A stretch of 12,901 nucleotides of DNA from Truepera sp. Its GTDB lineage: Bacteria > Deinococcota > Deinococci > Deinococcales > Trueperaceae. A program made the position numbers and the translations under genes. This document shows, piece after piece, positions 1 to 6,951 of the stretch (positions are counted from its first letter, which is position 1; each line of letters opens with the position of its first letter). The notes under the pieces were generated by a model that saw nothing but the letters and a program-made list of their open reading frames with translations, was not told the DNA's origin and searched no databases. The stretch lies in contig JAGXSO010000141.1 of NCBI GenBank assembly GCA_018333775.1, positions 1 to 12,901 of the forward strand, written 5' to 3'.

Positions 1-268
1 AGCCTTGCTGGACCATCTCCTTAAAGCCTGACTCGCCCAGCAGCTTAGCGATGGCCTCGTTGGCCGAATAGTTTGAAGCGACCAGCGTAGCCAGCGAATC
101 GAGTGACGGCGGCCTAGGGGCCCAGAGGGCTCTGGCGTGCATCAGCACGAACCCCTTGAGGTCCACAATCATGGCGTAGCGAGCGTGGCTGCGTGCCAGT
201 AGCTCGCTTAACAGGGCGTCTACCTTGCGGTAGGAGTCTCCGTAGAGCTCGAGCGACGGCTCCAACAT
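1..268 (-). CDS. Roadblock/LC7 (MglB-like) protein, partial
   Basis: The first 89 residues of a Roadblock/LC7-domain protein are visible; the rest lies beyond the left edge of the window. Proteins of this family usually pair with a small Ras-like GTPase (for example MglB with MglA) as a regulator of polarity or motility, but no GTPase is visible here, so the partner is unknown. Family marks seen are the AMIVDLKGFVL strand (residues 32-42), SLDSLATLVAS (55-65) and the closing IAKLLGESGFKEMV stretch (73-86), which resembles the loop-helix typical of the family. I chose the ATG at 268 because a TATACT box lies exactly 7 bases upstream and no Shine-Dalgarno site is present, suggesting leaderless translation. 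The family call is fairly safe; the exact subfamily is not. Confidence 0.75.
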   Translation of the reverse strand, partial: MLEPSLELYGDSYRKVDALLSELLARSHARYAMIVDLKGFVLMHARALWAPRPPSLDSLATLVASNYSANEAIAKLLGESGFKEMVQQG

Positions 269-275
269 AACCGTG

Positions 276-281
276 AGTATA
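276..281 (-). promoter_or_regulatory. -10 box for the Roadblock gene, leaderless type
   Basis: TATACT on the minus strand ends 7 bases before the ATG at 268, so transcription would start at or next to the start codon. I see no convincing -35 at the standard distance. The same hexamer with the same 7-base spacing precedes the thioesterase gene at 12831. Confidence 0.55.
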
Positions 282-482
282 GCAGAGCTGGCCGGTGGTA
301 AGCCGTGAAAATCCGCATTCTTGCTGGGGCTGGGGGTAGTGCCGGCACCCGCGGCGGTTGTCATAAATACTGAGTCGCTTCGCCGGTATCACCTCTGCCA
401 GGAGGCCCTGGACAACGATTCGTAGACTTACACCATAAACCAGCCGATACCTGTTGTAATGATTTTGTAAGAGCCGCCCTGT

Positions 483-488
483 TATAAC
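483..488 (+). promoter_or_regulatory. Possible -10 box for the zinc-ribbon gene
   Basis: TATAAC ends 6 bases before the GTG at 495, and there is no Shine-Dalgarno site, so this may be another leaderless start. TTGTAA occurs at 454-459 and 465-470, but neither is at a proper -35 distance. The gap 269-494 between the two divergent genes holds nothing else I can recognise. Confidence 0.35.
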
Positions 489-494
489 CCAGAG

Positions 495-728
495 GTGGCC
501 ACCACCGACCGCTCCCACTTACAGTCGCTCTGTCCCGTCTGTGGCAGTTACACCCTGGATGTGTGCTGCCAGGCTGAACTGACGCATGGCATCGTGTTCG
601 ACCTGAGCGAGAATAGCCTGCGCGTAGTCAGCGAGCGCCTCAGTGACGCCGAGTGGCATGAGGCCAGCCGGGTAAGCTGTCAACAGTGCGGCTGGCACGG
701 AATATTTAGCGAAGTGCCGATCAGCTAG
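495..728 (+). CDS. Small zinc-ribbon protein of unknown function
   Basis: This encodes 77 residues with two CxxC knuckles, CPVC (13-16) and CQQC (62-65), about 45 residues apart, as expected for a zinc ribbon; an extra CC pair lies at 24-25. There is no signal peptide or membrane segment, so it is probably cytoplasmic. I do not recognise a specific family, and the role (nucleic-acid binding, protein docking or metal handling) cannot be told from sequence. The start is a GTG at 495 preceded by TATAAC. Its stop codon (726-728) lies inside the 3' end of the convergent wecB, an 8-base tail-to-tail overlap. It appears to be transcribed alone, divergently from the Roadblock gene. The paired cysteines and the fit between two neighbours favour a real gene. 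Confidence 0.6.
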   Translation: MATTDRSHLQSLCPVCGSYTLDVCCQAELTHGIVFDLSENSLRVVSERLSDAEWHEASRVSCQQCGWHGIFSEVPIS

Positions 729-1845
729 GGAGCCAGTCGGGGGGCCGCTCTGCCAAGCCCAGCCGCCAGGCCACCGCCTGGGCTACCCGCTCGCCGGCCC
801 GGCCGTCACCGTAGGGGTTGGGGCGCTGGCGCATACTGGCACGCAAGCTGGCATCTGAGAGCAGTTCAGCCAGCACGGTCCTAGCCTGCTCTGGCTCGTT
901 ACCGGCCAGCCTGAGCACCCCGGCTGCTACCCCCTCAGGTCGCTCGGTTACATTGCGCAACACTGCCACCGGCACCCCGAGCGCCGCCCCTTCCTCCTGC
1001 ATCCCGCCCGAATCGGTAATGATCAGCTCTGAGGCCTGCATCAGCGCCACCAGCGGGGCGTAGTCCCAAGGCTCAGCCAAGATAAAGTTCGGCACACCCT
1101 CCAAGACCCCCCACACCGCCTCGCGCACCGCCGGGTTGAGGTGGACCGGATAGACGAAGGTCAGCTCCGGGTGGGCCCGAGCCTCGCCCGCCAGCACTTC
1201 GGCCAGGCCGCGCATGACCGGCAGGTTCTCGCGCCGGTGCATGGTCACGGTCACGTAGGGGCCGGGGGGGAGGTGGCTCGGCAAGACGGCGCGCCGGGCG
1301 ATCTCCCGCACGGCGTCCACGGCCGTGTTCCCGGTGACGACCATACGCGCTTGGTCCTTCCCCTCACGGAGCAGGTTGGCCTTAGCCAGCGGCGTCGGCG
1401 GCAGGTCAAGGTCGGTCAGTACGTCGATGAGGCGGCGGTTAGCCTCTTCTGGAAAAGGCTCAGCCAGGCTAAAGGAGCGTAAGCCGGCTTCGACATGGGC
1501 TACTGGAAGCTGCTCAAAAAACGCCGCCAGCGCCACGGCCAAGGCGCTCATGGTGTCGCCGTGCACCAGCACGTAGTCAGGCTTAAGTTCGCGCAAGACG
1601 GCAGCAGCGTGCGGCACCAAGCGGCCTAACAGCTCGGGGAGCGTCTGCCGCTCGGTCATCACTGCCAGGTCGGCATCCGGCGTGATGGCAAAGAGCTTAA
1701 GCATCATGTCGAGTTGCTCGCGGTGTTGCCCGGTAACCAGTACCAGCGGTGTCACGTCGCCCTGGAGTTGCAGCGCCTTGATCACCGGCGCCATCTTGGA
1801 AGCCTCCGGGCGAGTGCCGAAGGCCACGCACACCCGGGCTTTCAA
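721..1845 (-). CDS. wecB: UDP-N-acetylglucosamine 2-epimerase, non-hydrolysing
   Basis: The predicted enzyme interconverts UDP-GlcNAc and UDP-ManNAc in the cytoplasm, supplying ManNAc for envelope polysaccharide or teichoic-acid-like linkage units. Its 374 residues match the usual length of about 375. Family marks are [14 protein letters not shown] (9-22), [12 protein letters not shown] (38-49), VHGDTMSA (94-101), HVEAGLRS (117-124), FPEEANRR (131-138), MHRREN (202-207), [10 protein letters not shown] (277-286) and [10 protein letters not shown] (300-309). Asp97, Glu119, Glu133 and His203 sit at the positions of the catalytic residues known from E. coli WecB. I place the start at the TTG at 1845: it yields the normal N-terminus and overlaps the tagO stop as TTGA, implying translational coupling. 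Reading from further upstream adds about 50 residues unlike the family and runs through tagO. The 3' end overlaps the zinc-ribbon gene by 8 bases. Confidence 0.93.
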   Translation of the reverse strand: MKARVCVAFGTRPEASKMAPVIKALQLQGDVTPLVLVTGQHREQLDMMLKLFAITPDADLAVMTERQTLPELLGRLVPHAAAVLRELKPDYVLVHGDTMSALAVALAAFFEQLPVAHVEAGLRSFSLAEPFPEEANRRLIDVLTDLDLPPTPLAKANLLREGKDQARMVVTGNTAVDAVREIARRAVLPSHLPPGPYVTVTMHRRENLPVMRGLAEVLAGEARAHPELTFVYPVHLNPAVREAVWGVLEGVPNFILAEPWDYAPLVALMQASELIITDSGGMQEEGAALGVPVAVLRNVTERPEGVAAGVLRLAGNEPEQARTVLAELLSDASLRASMRQRPNPYGDGRAGERVAQAVAWRLGLAERPPDWLPS

Positions 1846-2954
1846 GCGGCGGCGCTCTCGCGGGCTGCGTCGCGCAGGCGCATCAGGCTCACTGCCGCCA
1901 TCAGCAGCACAGTAGCCGCAATAGTCAGGTACATTAGCTCCGGGGGCGTGCGTGAGATCATCATGCCCATTACTCCAAGCAGCAGCGTTACTAACCACAG
2001 GATCACGACTGTTAGGCGCTTAGAGCCGCTGCGCTCGCGAATCATGTCATGCAGGTGATCGTTAGCGGCTAGCGCCGGGCTGGCGCCGCGCCAGAGGCGC
2101 CGCAGCGTTACCTGGGTGATGTTTATTACCGGCAGGGCCAGGATCAGAATCGGTGCCGCCACTGCTACCGCCGCAGTGACCTTCAGCGCCCCCAAGACGC
2201 TGACCGCCGCCAGGGTATAGCCGAGCAGGTAGGCTCCAGAATCGCCCATAATGATGGTGGCAGGGTTAAAGTTATGGCGCAAGAAGCCTAGTGCCGCCCC
2301 GGCTAGCGCGGCCAGCAGCAGCACCGCCGCCCCCCGGTCATCAAACTGCAAGGCCACCGCCAGGAGGCTAAAGCTGGCGATGGTAGCGATGCCGGAAGAG
2401 AGGCCGTCCAACCCGTCGATGAAGTTAAAGGCGTTGGTAAAGCCCACCACCCATAAGATCGTTACCGCTATTGCCAGCGGTTCGCTAAAAAAGATATAGG
2501 GAGTACCGCCCAGAAAGTTGGTAATGAAGTCGATCTTTACGCCGTTGACGACCAAAATCCCGGCTGCTACGAACTGCGTCCCCAGGCGCATGGCAGGTGG
2601 CACCTCCCAGAGGTCGTCGATAAACCCTACCAGCGTCATCAGCGCCGCGCCGAGCACAATCGCCAACAGTTGCACCCGATACGGCTCGAGCAGGTGGCGA
2701 CCGGACAGGCTGTCAATCACTGAGCCGATCAGCAGCGCCACGATGAAACCGGCAAAAATAGCGATACCGCCGATATTGGGCACCCTGCCGCTGTGCATGC
2801 GCAGGCCCCTGCCGTGTGGTTTTCCGCCATCTTGCACCGCCCCGATGCGCAGCGCAAAGCGCCGAAGCCGCGGCACAAATAGCGCCACCCCGATAAGCGC
2901 TACCAAGAACGCGCCGGCAGCGATCGGCAGATAAGAGAAAAGATGCTCGCGCAC
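1842..2954 (-). CDS. tagO: Undecaprenyl-phosphate GlcNAc-1-phosphate transferase (TagO/WecA/Rfe family)
   Basis: This polytopic membrane enzyme would transfer GlcNAc-1-phosphate from UDP-GlcNAc to undecaprenyl phosphate, the first lipid-linked step of envelope polysaccharide synthesis. It has 370 residues with roughly ten hydrophobic segments. Polyprenyl-phosphate transferase motifs are present: VGFIDDLW (109-116), [12 protein letters not shown] (174-185), [11 protein letters not shown] (236-246) and a cytoplasmic basic loop with DHLHDM (299-304). In WecA/TagO that last motif is usually HxHH, so the second His of the pair is Asp here. The start is a GTG at 2954, giving a first membrane helix right after MREH. 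TAAAAT lies 5 bases before the GTG and may be a separate promoter, although upp ends only 40 bases upstream. The stop overlaps wecB. Family certain; TagO versus WecA naming is arbitrary. Confidence 0.9.
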   Translation of the reverse strand: MREHLFSYLPIAAGAFLVALIGVALFVPRLRRFALRIGAVQDGGKPHGRGLRMHSGRVPNIGGIAIFAGFIVALLIGSVIDSLSGRHLLEPYRVQLLAIVLGAALMTLVGFIDDLWEVPPAMRLGTQFVAAGILVVNGVKIDFITNFLGGTPYIFFSEPLAIAVTILWVVGFTNAFNFIDGLDGLSSGIATIASFSLLAVALQFDDRGAAVLLLAALAGAALGFLRHNFNPATIIMGDSGAYLLGYTLAAVSVLGALKVTAAVAVAAPILILALPVINITQVTLRRLWRGASPALAANDHLHDMIRERSGSKRLTVVILWLVTLLLGVMGMMISRTPPELMYLTIAATVLLMAAVSLMRLRDAARESAAA

Positions 2955-2959
2955 GACCT

Positions 2960-2965
2960 ATTTTA
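2960..2965 (-). promoter_or_regulatory. Possible -10 box inside the upp-tagO gap
   Basis: TAAAAT on the minus strand lies 5 bases before the GTG of tagO. The AGG immediately following it is too close to the start codon to be a good ribosome binding site. It could give tagO-wecB their own leaderless transcript independent of upp. No -35 is evident, so this is weak. Confidence 0.35.
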
Positions 2966-2994
2966 CGCCGCGAAATGTTCTGGGGATGAGAACT

Positions 2995-3630
2995 CTAGCG
3001 CGTGCCATAGATGCGATCGCCGGCATCGCCCAGACCCGGCATGATATAGCCGTGCTCGTTTAAGCGCTCGTCTTGGGCCGCCAGCAGGATCTCTATCTCA
3101 GAGTGCTCGCGATGGACTACCGCCTTGCCCTCCGGTGCCCCGATGATGCACAGCAACCGGATACTCTTGGCCCCCCGCTCTTTAAGCAGGCGAATGGCCG
3201 CTGCGGCGCTCCCGCCGGTAGCCAGCATGGGGTCGAGTACGAACACGTCCCGCTCGGCGATGTCAGCAGGTAGCTTGCTGTAGTACTGCACCGGTTTTAG
3301 CGTCTTCGGGTCGCGATAAAGACCGATATGGCCGACCCGCGCTGTGGGTACCAGATTGAGAATCCCGTCCACCATGATCAACCCGGCCCGTAAGATGGCT
3401 ACCAGGGCCAACTTTTTACCTGACAGCCGCCGGGCTGTGGCTAGCGCCAAGGGTGTTTCGACCATCACCTCCTCGAGTGGTAGGTTCCGCATGGCTTCGA
3501 AGGCCATCAACATGCTGATCTCGGTGCAGAGCGCCCGAAAATCACGCACGTTAGTGTTTTTGTCGCGCAGGATGGCAAGCTTGTGCTGGATCAGCGGATG
3601 GTCCATCACGGTCAGATTAGTCTCTAACAT
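2995..3630 (-). CDS. upp: Uracil phosphoribosyltransferase
   Basis: This cytoplasmic salvage enzyme converts uracil and PRPP to UMP and pyrophosphate. The 211 residues match the usual length of about 208. The N-terminus [20 protein letters not shown] (5-24) is typical, the PRPP loop is [10 protein letters not shown] (133-142), and the C-terminal uracil-binding segment is [17 protein letters not shown] (195-211). I chose the ATG at 3630 because it gives the family N-terminus; the ATG at 3660 would add ten unrelated residues. There is no clear Shine-Dalgarno site; a TACGCT hexamer ends 9 bases before the ATG, slightly further than in the other suspected leaderless genes. It is the first gene of the minus-strand upp-tagO-wecB group; UMP can feed the UDP-sugar pool used by the next two enzymes, which may explain the grouping. 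Confidence 0.96.
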   Translation of the reverse strand: MLETNLTVMDHPLIQHKLAILRDKNTNVRDFRALCTEISMLMAFEAMRNLPLEEVMVETPLALATARRLSGKKLALVAILRAGLIMVDGILNLVPTARVGHIGLYRDPKTLKPVQYYSKLPADIAERDVFVLDPMLATGGSAAAAIRLLKERGAKSIRLLCIIGAPEGKAVVHREHSEIEILLAAQDERLNEHGYIMPGLGDAGDRIYGTR

Positions 3631-3725
3631 GGCGGCTTCAGCGTAACATGGCCGAGACACGCTTCGGCGGGACGGTTGGCGATCGCGCCTCCCAAGCGGA
3701 GTTGATCCTTATGAGTTGTGGTGTG

Positions 3726-3764
3726 AGCCATTAGCCTTTAGCTAGAGGCTAAAGGCTAATGGCT
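3726..3764 (-). repeat. Perfect 17-bp inverted repeat made of heptamer units
   Basis: Bases 3726-3742 pair without mismatch with 3748-3764 around a 5-base loop (TAGAG). The right arm reads as consecutive 7-base units GGCTAAA, GGCTAAT, GGCTTAA (3747-3767); the left arm is its complement. It begins 28 bases after the porA stop and ends 96 bases before upp. It could end the por transcript, but there is no U-run on either side, so it may instead be an intrinsic RNA structure, an mRNA stabiliser, or a copy of a dispersed repeat. Confidence 0.8.
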
Positions 3765-3791
3765 TAAGAGCTACTGAGGTGCCGGCGATGA

Positions 3792-5129
3792 TCAGATGTT
3801 GCGCATAAAGTGGTCTAAGGCAGCGGGGTCGGTTTCGTCTTCGCCCATGATCTGAGACAGCGGCACATTGGTGGATCTCTTGCCGGTCAGTGCCGACTCG
3901 ACCTCGTCCACAATCAATTCCACCGGCATGGACTGACCGCCGTAGACATGAGGCCCGGCGATAATTTTCGCTTTGGAGTGCCCGTAAATCGCCGCCGCGA
4001 CCTCCTTGGCCAGCCAGCCTACGTAGTTGAACTCCGGAATCACGATCAGCTTGGCATTAGCGCAGAGCTGCCGGAGTTCGTTGATGGGGAAGGGGCGCAG
4101 CGAACGGATCTTGATCAGGCCAACCTTGATCCCCTTCTCAGTGCATAGCCTGATCGCCTCGCGGGACTGGGCCACGGCGCTACCAGACGCGATCAGGATG
4201 ACATCTGCCGCCTCGGTGTTTTCGGCCACACACAACCCGCCTAAGTACTTGTGAATGTATTTGCGCGAGCGCTCTACCGCTGCCCAGACCTCCTGCTGCC
4301 AGACAGCATGGATGTTATAAGCCATAAAGTTGGACTTCTGTACCGGCGCATCGCGCGAGAGCCGAGCCGGTGGGTTCTCTGCATCCAGTACCGGAACTGC
4401 GCCGCCCCAGGCATTGCGCGGCGGAAGCTTGAGACTCCGATCCGGCATCGCTACATAGCCGCGGGCATGAGTCACAAAGAAGCCGTCGCAGGCTACGCCA
4501 ACCGGCAGCGTAACGTCGTTCATCTCGCTGATGATGAAGCTCTTCATAAGAAAATCGAACATATCCTGCTGATTTTCAGCGTGGAAGAGGATCATCCCGC
4601 AGTTCAAGAGATAGCTAATTTCGATGTTGTCCGGCTGAATTGCCAGCGGGGCGTTGACCACCCGGCAGGTGAACAAAATTACGGCTGGCAGCCGGTGGCC
4701 GGGCCAAGAGGCAATAGCCTCGATGCTGCGCAAGGTGCCGGGTCCGGCGGTGGCGGTAAAGCAGCGCACCCCGGCTCGAGAGGCGCCGGCAATAGCCGAC
4801 ATTACGCCGTACTCCTCCTCGCCACGATAGAACTCCCTGACGTAGCCCTCGCCGTACAACACGCCGACTAGCTGCATGGTCTCACTTTGTGGCGAGATGG
4901 GGTAGGCCACCGAAAAATCCACATTCGAGCGGCGCACCGCTTCCTTGGCGGCTTCGCTGCCGGTGATGAACTCGCGAGTTCTCGGTGCTTCTAAAAACAG
5001 GTATTCAGGTGTGACTACCTGCTGCTTCTTGGCTTCGGCGTGAGGATCAGGCTTAACCTGAGCGGAGTCTGGAGCTGTTTCGCCAACGCTGGGGCCGCTA
5101 GTTTTGACTTCGGGCTGCTGAGAGTTCAT
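3792..5129 (-). CDS. porA: 2-oxoacid:ferredoxin oxidoreductase alpha subunit (PorA-like)
   Basis: This is the alpha subunit of a thiamine-diphosphate 2-oxoacid:acceptor oxidoreductase, likely acting on pyruvate in the cytoplasm. It has 445 residues. The N-terminal pyrimidine-binding domain shows TGSEAAKEAV (56-65), YPISPQSE (76-83) and EEEYGVMSAIAGAS (104-117); the C-terminal transketolase-like domain shows ADVILIASGS (308-317) and KIRSLRPFP (340-348). The first 50 or so residues are a charged, Pro/Gln/Lys-rich stretch not usual in this subunit and probably disordered. The ATG at 5129 lies 10 bases after the previous stop, with AAGG overlapping that stop as ribosome site; an upstream ATG at 5282 would run deep into the preceding gene and is unlikely. 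It is the last gene of the five-gene operon. Substrate (pyruvate versus another 2-oxoacid) cannot be fixed from sequence alone. Confidence 0.9.
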   Translation of the reverse strand: MNSQQPEVKTSGPSVGETAPDSAQVKPDPHAEAKKQQVVTPEYLFLEAPRTREFITGSEAAKEAVRRSNVDFSVAYPISPQSETMQLVGVLYGEGYVREFYRGEEEYGVMSAIAGASRAGVRCFTATAGPGTLRSIEAIASWPGHRLPAVILFTCRVVNAPLAIQPDNIEISYLLNCGMILFHAENQQDMFDFLMKSFIISEMNDVTLPVGVACDGFFVTHARGYVAMPDRSLKLPPRNAWGGAVPVLDAENPPARLSRDAPVQKSNFMAYNIHAVWQQEVWAAVERSRKYIHKYLGGLCVAENTEAADVILIASGSAVAQSREAIRLCTEKGIKVGLIKIRSLRPFPINELRQLCANAKLIVIPEFNYVGWLAKEVAAAIYGHSKAKIIAGPHVYGGQSMPVELIVDEVESALTGKRSTNVPLSQIMGEDETDPAALDHFMRNI

Positions 5130-5139
5130 GGCATAACCT

Positions 5140-5895
5140 TTAGGATTCACGCTCCATGCCTTCGGGCCGGTGTCCGTAAGCCGCAGCCCCGGCCAGATCG
5201 GCTGACAGCGGCATGAACTCGAGGGGATTGGTGTGGGTCTTGCCGCCGTGTACCCTGGACTGAGTACCCGTAAAGCGGACATTCTCGCCGTTTTCAGGTA
5301 ACTCTAGGCCCAGCTCTTCGCGTACCCACTTCACAACCTGGGCCAAACGGCGCAATTTCTCCGAGCTGGTATCGCGCAGGCTAAGCATCGCGTCTTCGTG
5401 CCCCTGTTCGGCACACAGCGCGATGGTACAACAGTTGGTTCCGGCCCGGATCATCTTCAGCGTGAGATTGGCATAGTGGCAATGCACGCCCACGAAGATA
5501 CAGGCTTCGATTTTGTTGCCCCAGATCGTCAGATTTGGATGATTAGGATTAATTACCTCCTCAGGGTCGATCTTGGGATACTTTGGGCGGTAGTCGGGCA
5601 TGGGGATAATCATTACGTTGGGAATCTGTGCCGCAATCTCCAGAACCGCTCGAGCCCGCTCGACCGCCTTTTGATTCCAGGCCCAGAGCACCAAGGGGCC
5701 AGGGAAAATGGTGGCATTAGGACTGGTCAGCATCTTGTGCGCGACCTCCCTCATTACCACCTCTTCGTCCTCGTGATAGCCATACCATAAACCCTGACCC
5801 GGCTCGGGCAAGGTAATACCTAGCTGCGCCGCGGACGGTGGATGATACCCCGCCGGTCCGGGAACGATTATCTTTTCTCGCGTTTGCTGTGTCAT
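5140..5895 (-). CDS. CdhB / acetyl-CoA synthase epsilon-like fifth subunit of the oxidoreductase
   Basis: This 251-residue soluble protein resembles proteins annotated as the CO dehydrogenase beta subunit / CODH-ACS epsilon family. The core is a Rossmann-like block with ATIFPGPLVLWAW (61-73), a second half NKIEACIFVGVHCHYANLTL (127-146), then AGTNCCTIALCAEQGHEDAM (151-170). Five cysteines (132, 139, 155, 156, 161) and His138/His140 cluster there, which could bind metal or a cofactor, though no classical iron-sulfur motif is formed. No CO dehydrogenase gene is in the window. It sits between the ferredoxin and porA with gaps of 14 and 10 bases, so it is almost certainly co-translated and probably a structural or accessory subunit. 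From memory, Hydrogenobacter has five-gene por/for clusters with an extra E subunit of about this size; I suggest but cannot prove equivalence. The start is the ATG at 5895 with AGGGA upstream. Confidence 0.7.
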   Translation of the reverse strand: MTQQTREKIIVPGPAGYHPPSAAQLGITLPEPGQGLWYGYHEDEEVVMREVAHKMLTSPNATIFPGPLVLWAWNQKAVERARAVLEIAAQIPNVMIIPMPDYRPKYPKIDPEEVINPNHPNLTIWGNKIEACIFVGVHCHYANLTLKMIRAGTNCCTIALCAEQGHEDAMLSLRDTSSEKLRRLAQVVKWVREELGLELPENGENVRFTGTQSRVHGGKTHTNPLEFMPLSADLAGAAAYGHRPEGMERES

Positions 5896-5909
5896 TTATG
5901 TCCCTGTTT

Positions 5910-6215
5910 TCATTCAGTTATCGGAGCGCGTCCGGCGGTGGTGGACTTATCACCATATAAAACATTCTCTGTCAACACGGCTGCCGACAGCTGGTCGATC
6001 ATCACCATTTTAATGGCATGGTTTTTGGACAGATTGTCACAGATCCAAGTACACTGGCCGCACCCCTTGCAGCGATCTACTACCACATAGGCTGCTCCAT
6101 ACTTGCCCAGCTGATCGTTGTAAAGGATGGTATTCGGCTCAGGGCAATACTGCATACAGAGCTTGCAACCGGTTTGCGCACAAATTTCGACGTTGATGTC
6201 GGCTACCAGGTACAT
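5910..6215 (-). CDS. porD: 2[4Fe-4S] ferredoxin-type delta subunit (PorD-like)
   Basis: This 101-residue iron-sulfur protein should carry electrons from the oxidoreductase core to external ferredoxin. Cluster one uses C12, C17, C20 and C24-P, with four residues between the first two cysteines instead of the usual two. Cluster two uses C49, C52, C55 and C59 with regular CxxCxxCxxxC spacing, but followed by Asp instead of Pro. The C-terminal 35 residues have no cysteine. I place the start at the ATG at 6215, preceded by GAGGAG three bases away; the open frame extends upstream into porG but that part is not ferredoxin-like. It lies 16 bases after porG and 14 before the CdhB-like gene, in the middle of the operon. 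Confidence 0.88.
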   Translation of the reverse strand: MYLVADINVEICAQTGCKLCMQYCPEPNTILYNDQLGKYGAAYVVVDRCKGCGQCTWICDNLSKNHAIKMVMIDQLSAAVLTENVLYGDKSTTAGRAPITE

Positions 6216-6231
6216 AGACTCCTCTTTTTCG

Positions 6232-6951
6232 CTAGGCCGTGAGCATGGCGGCAGCCTCGACTTGATTGGCTGACTTAGAGATTTCATCCCAGCCGTGCTC
6301 GGCTGCGAACTTCCAAGCAGCCGCGACCACTGCCATATTCTTTTCGATGAGCTCCTGCTTCTTTTTAAATTTTCTCTCCACCACGCTGTCCAGTGCCGCC
6401 GTTCCACCGGAGACCACGAACCCCTTGCCCAAGAATCTATCCTGCACTGCCTGACTCAAAGCGTCTAAATTGGTCAAGCCAGTAATGCAGGCAATCGCCC
6501 CCATCAAGGCCATATTGGTCGCTAGGTCTATCCCTGAGACTTCCAACGAAATTCTGGTTGCCGGTAGATAGAAGAGCTTGGCACGACGCTCCTCTAGTTC
6601 GCGGGCATAATCTCTTGATAGCTTCATCGGGCCTTCGTGATTAATTAGCGCCACACCATTCTCTTTTAGGCCGTAGTAGAAGGGCATGGTGTAGGACTTG
6701 CCGTGGGTAATGACTTGCGGATGGAAGATGATGATGATGTGAGGAAAGGTAATCTCCCCAACTTCGTAGATCGGCTCGTCTGAGACCCGCACATAACTCT
6801 CGACTGGGGCCATGCGTTTCTCCGAGCCGTAAAAGGGCACTATGGTGCTCTCGCCACCGGCGTTAATGACTGCCGTACTCAGGATGTGCGAGGCAGTGAC
6901 CACACCCTGCCCACCCACACCCGCCATTCGGATATTAAACCGCTTAGCTAT
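6232..6951 (-). CDS. porG: 2-oxoacid:ferredoxin oxidoreductase gamma subunit (PorG-like), apparent ATA start
   Basis: This is the gamma subunit of the oxidoreductase, which in the family contributes to CoA binding and subunit contacts. Family marks are the glycine loop AGVGGQGVVTASHIL near the N-terminus, YGSEKRMAPVESYVRVS, and the Rossmann-like body through TNMALMGAIACITGL. The first ATG in frame (6927) would start the protein at MAGVGGQG, removing the first beta strand and having no ribosome site. Eight codons upstream an ATA (6951-6949) follows AGGAGGT at 6 bases after AGGAGG and gives MAKRFNIRMAGVGGQG, the usual family N-terminus. An in-frame TAA at 6975-6973 blocks any earlier start and no ATG, GTG or TTG lies between. 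With the ATA start the protein has 239 residues and overlaps porB by 8 bases. Either a rare AUA start or a base error (ATG read as ATA). Confidence 0.88.
   Translation of the reverse strand: MAKRFNIRMAGVGGQGVVTASHILSTAVINAGGESTIVPFYGSEKRMAPVESYVRVSDEPIYEVGEITFPHIIIIFHPQVITHGKSYTMPFYYGLKENGVALINHEGPMKLSRDYARELEERRAKLFYLPATRISLEVSGIDLATNMALMGAIACITGLTNLDALSQAVQDRFLGKGFVVSGGTAALDSVVERKFKKKQELIEKNMAVVAAAWKFAAEHGWDEISKSANQVEAAAMLTA

Noticed and set aside
114..518. 134-residue minus-strand frame across the Roadblock start and the gap upstream
   Set aside because: It overlaps the real Roadblock frame in a different phase, is rich in Arg/Gly/Pro without motifs, and lacks a start signal.
3679..3686. 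GCGATCGC palindrome, also at 3013-3020, as a sign of cyanobacterial HIP1 repeats
   Set aside because: Only two copies noticed, which fits chance in GC-rich DNA; the gene content does not suggest cyanobacteria.
4251..4871. 206-residue open frame on the plus strand inside porA
   Set aside because: It is antisense to the well-supported porA, has no ribosome site or recognisable motif, and reads like a shadow frame.
5140..5895. Evidence for a CO dehydrogenase / acetyl-CoA synthase (Wood-Ljungdahl) locus
   Set aside because: Only an epsilon-like protein is present; no CODH catalytic, ACS or corrinoid protein genes are in the window, and the neighbours are all por genes.
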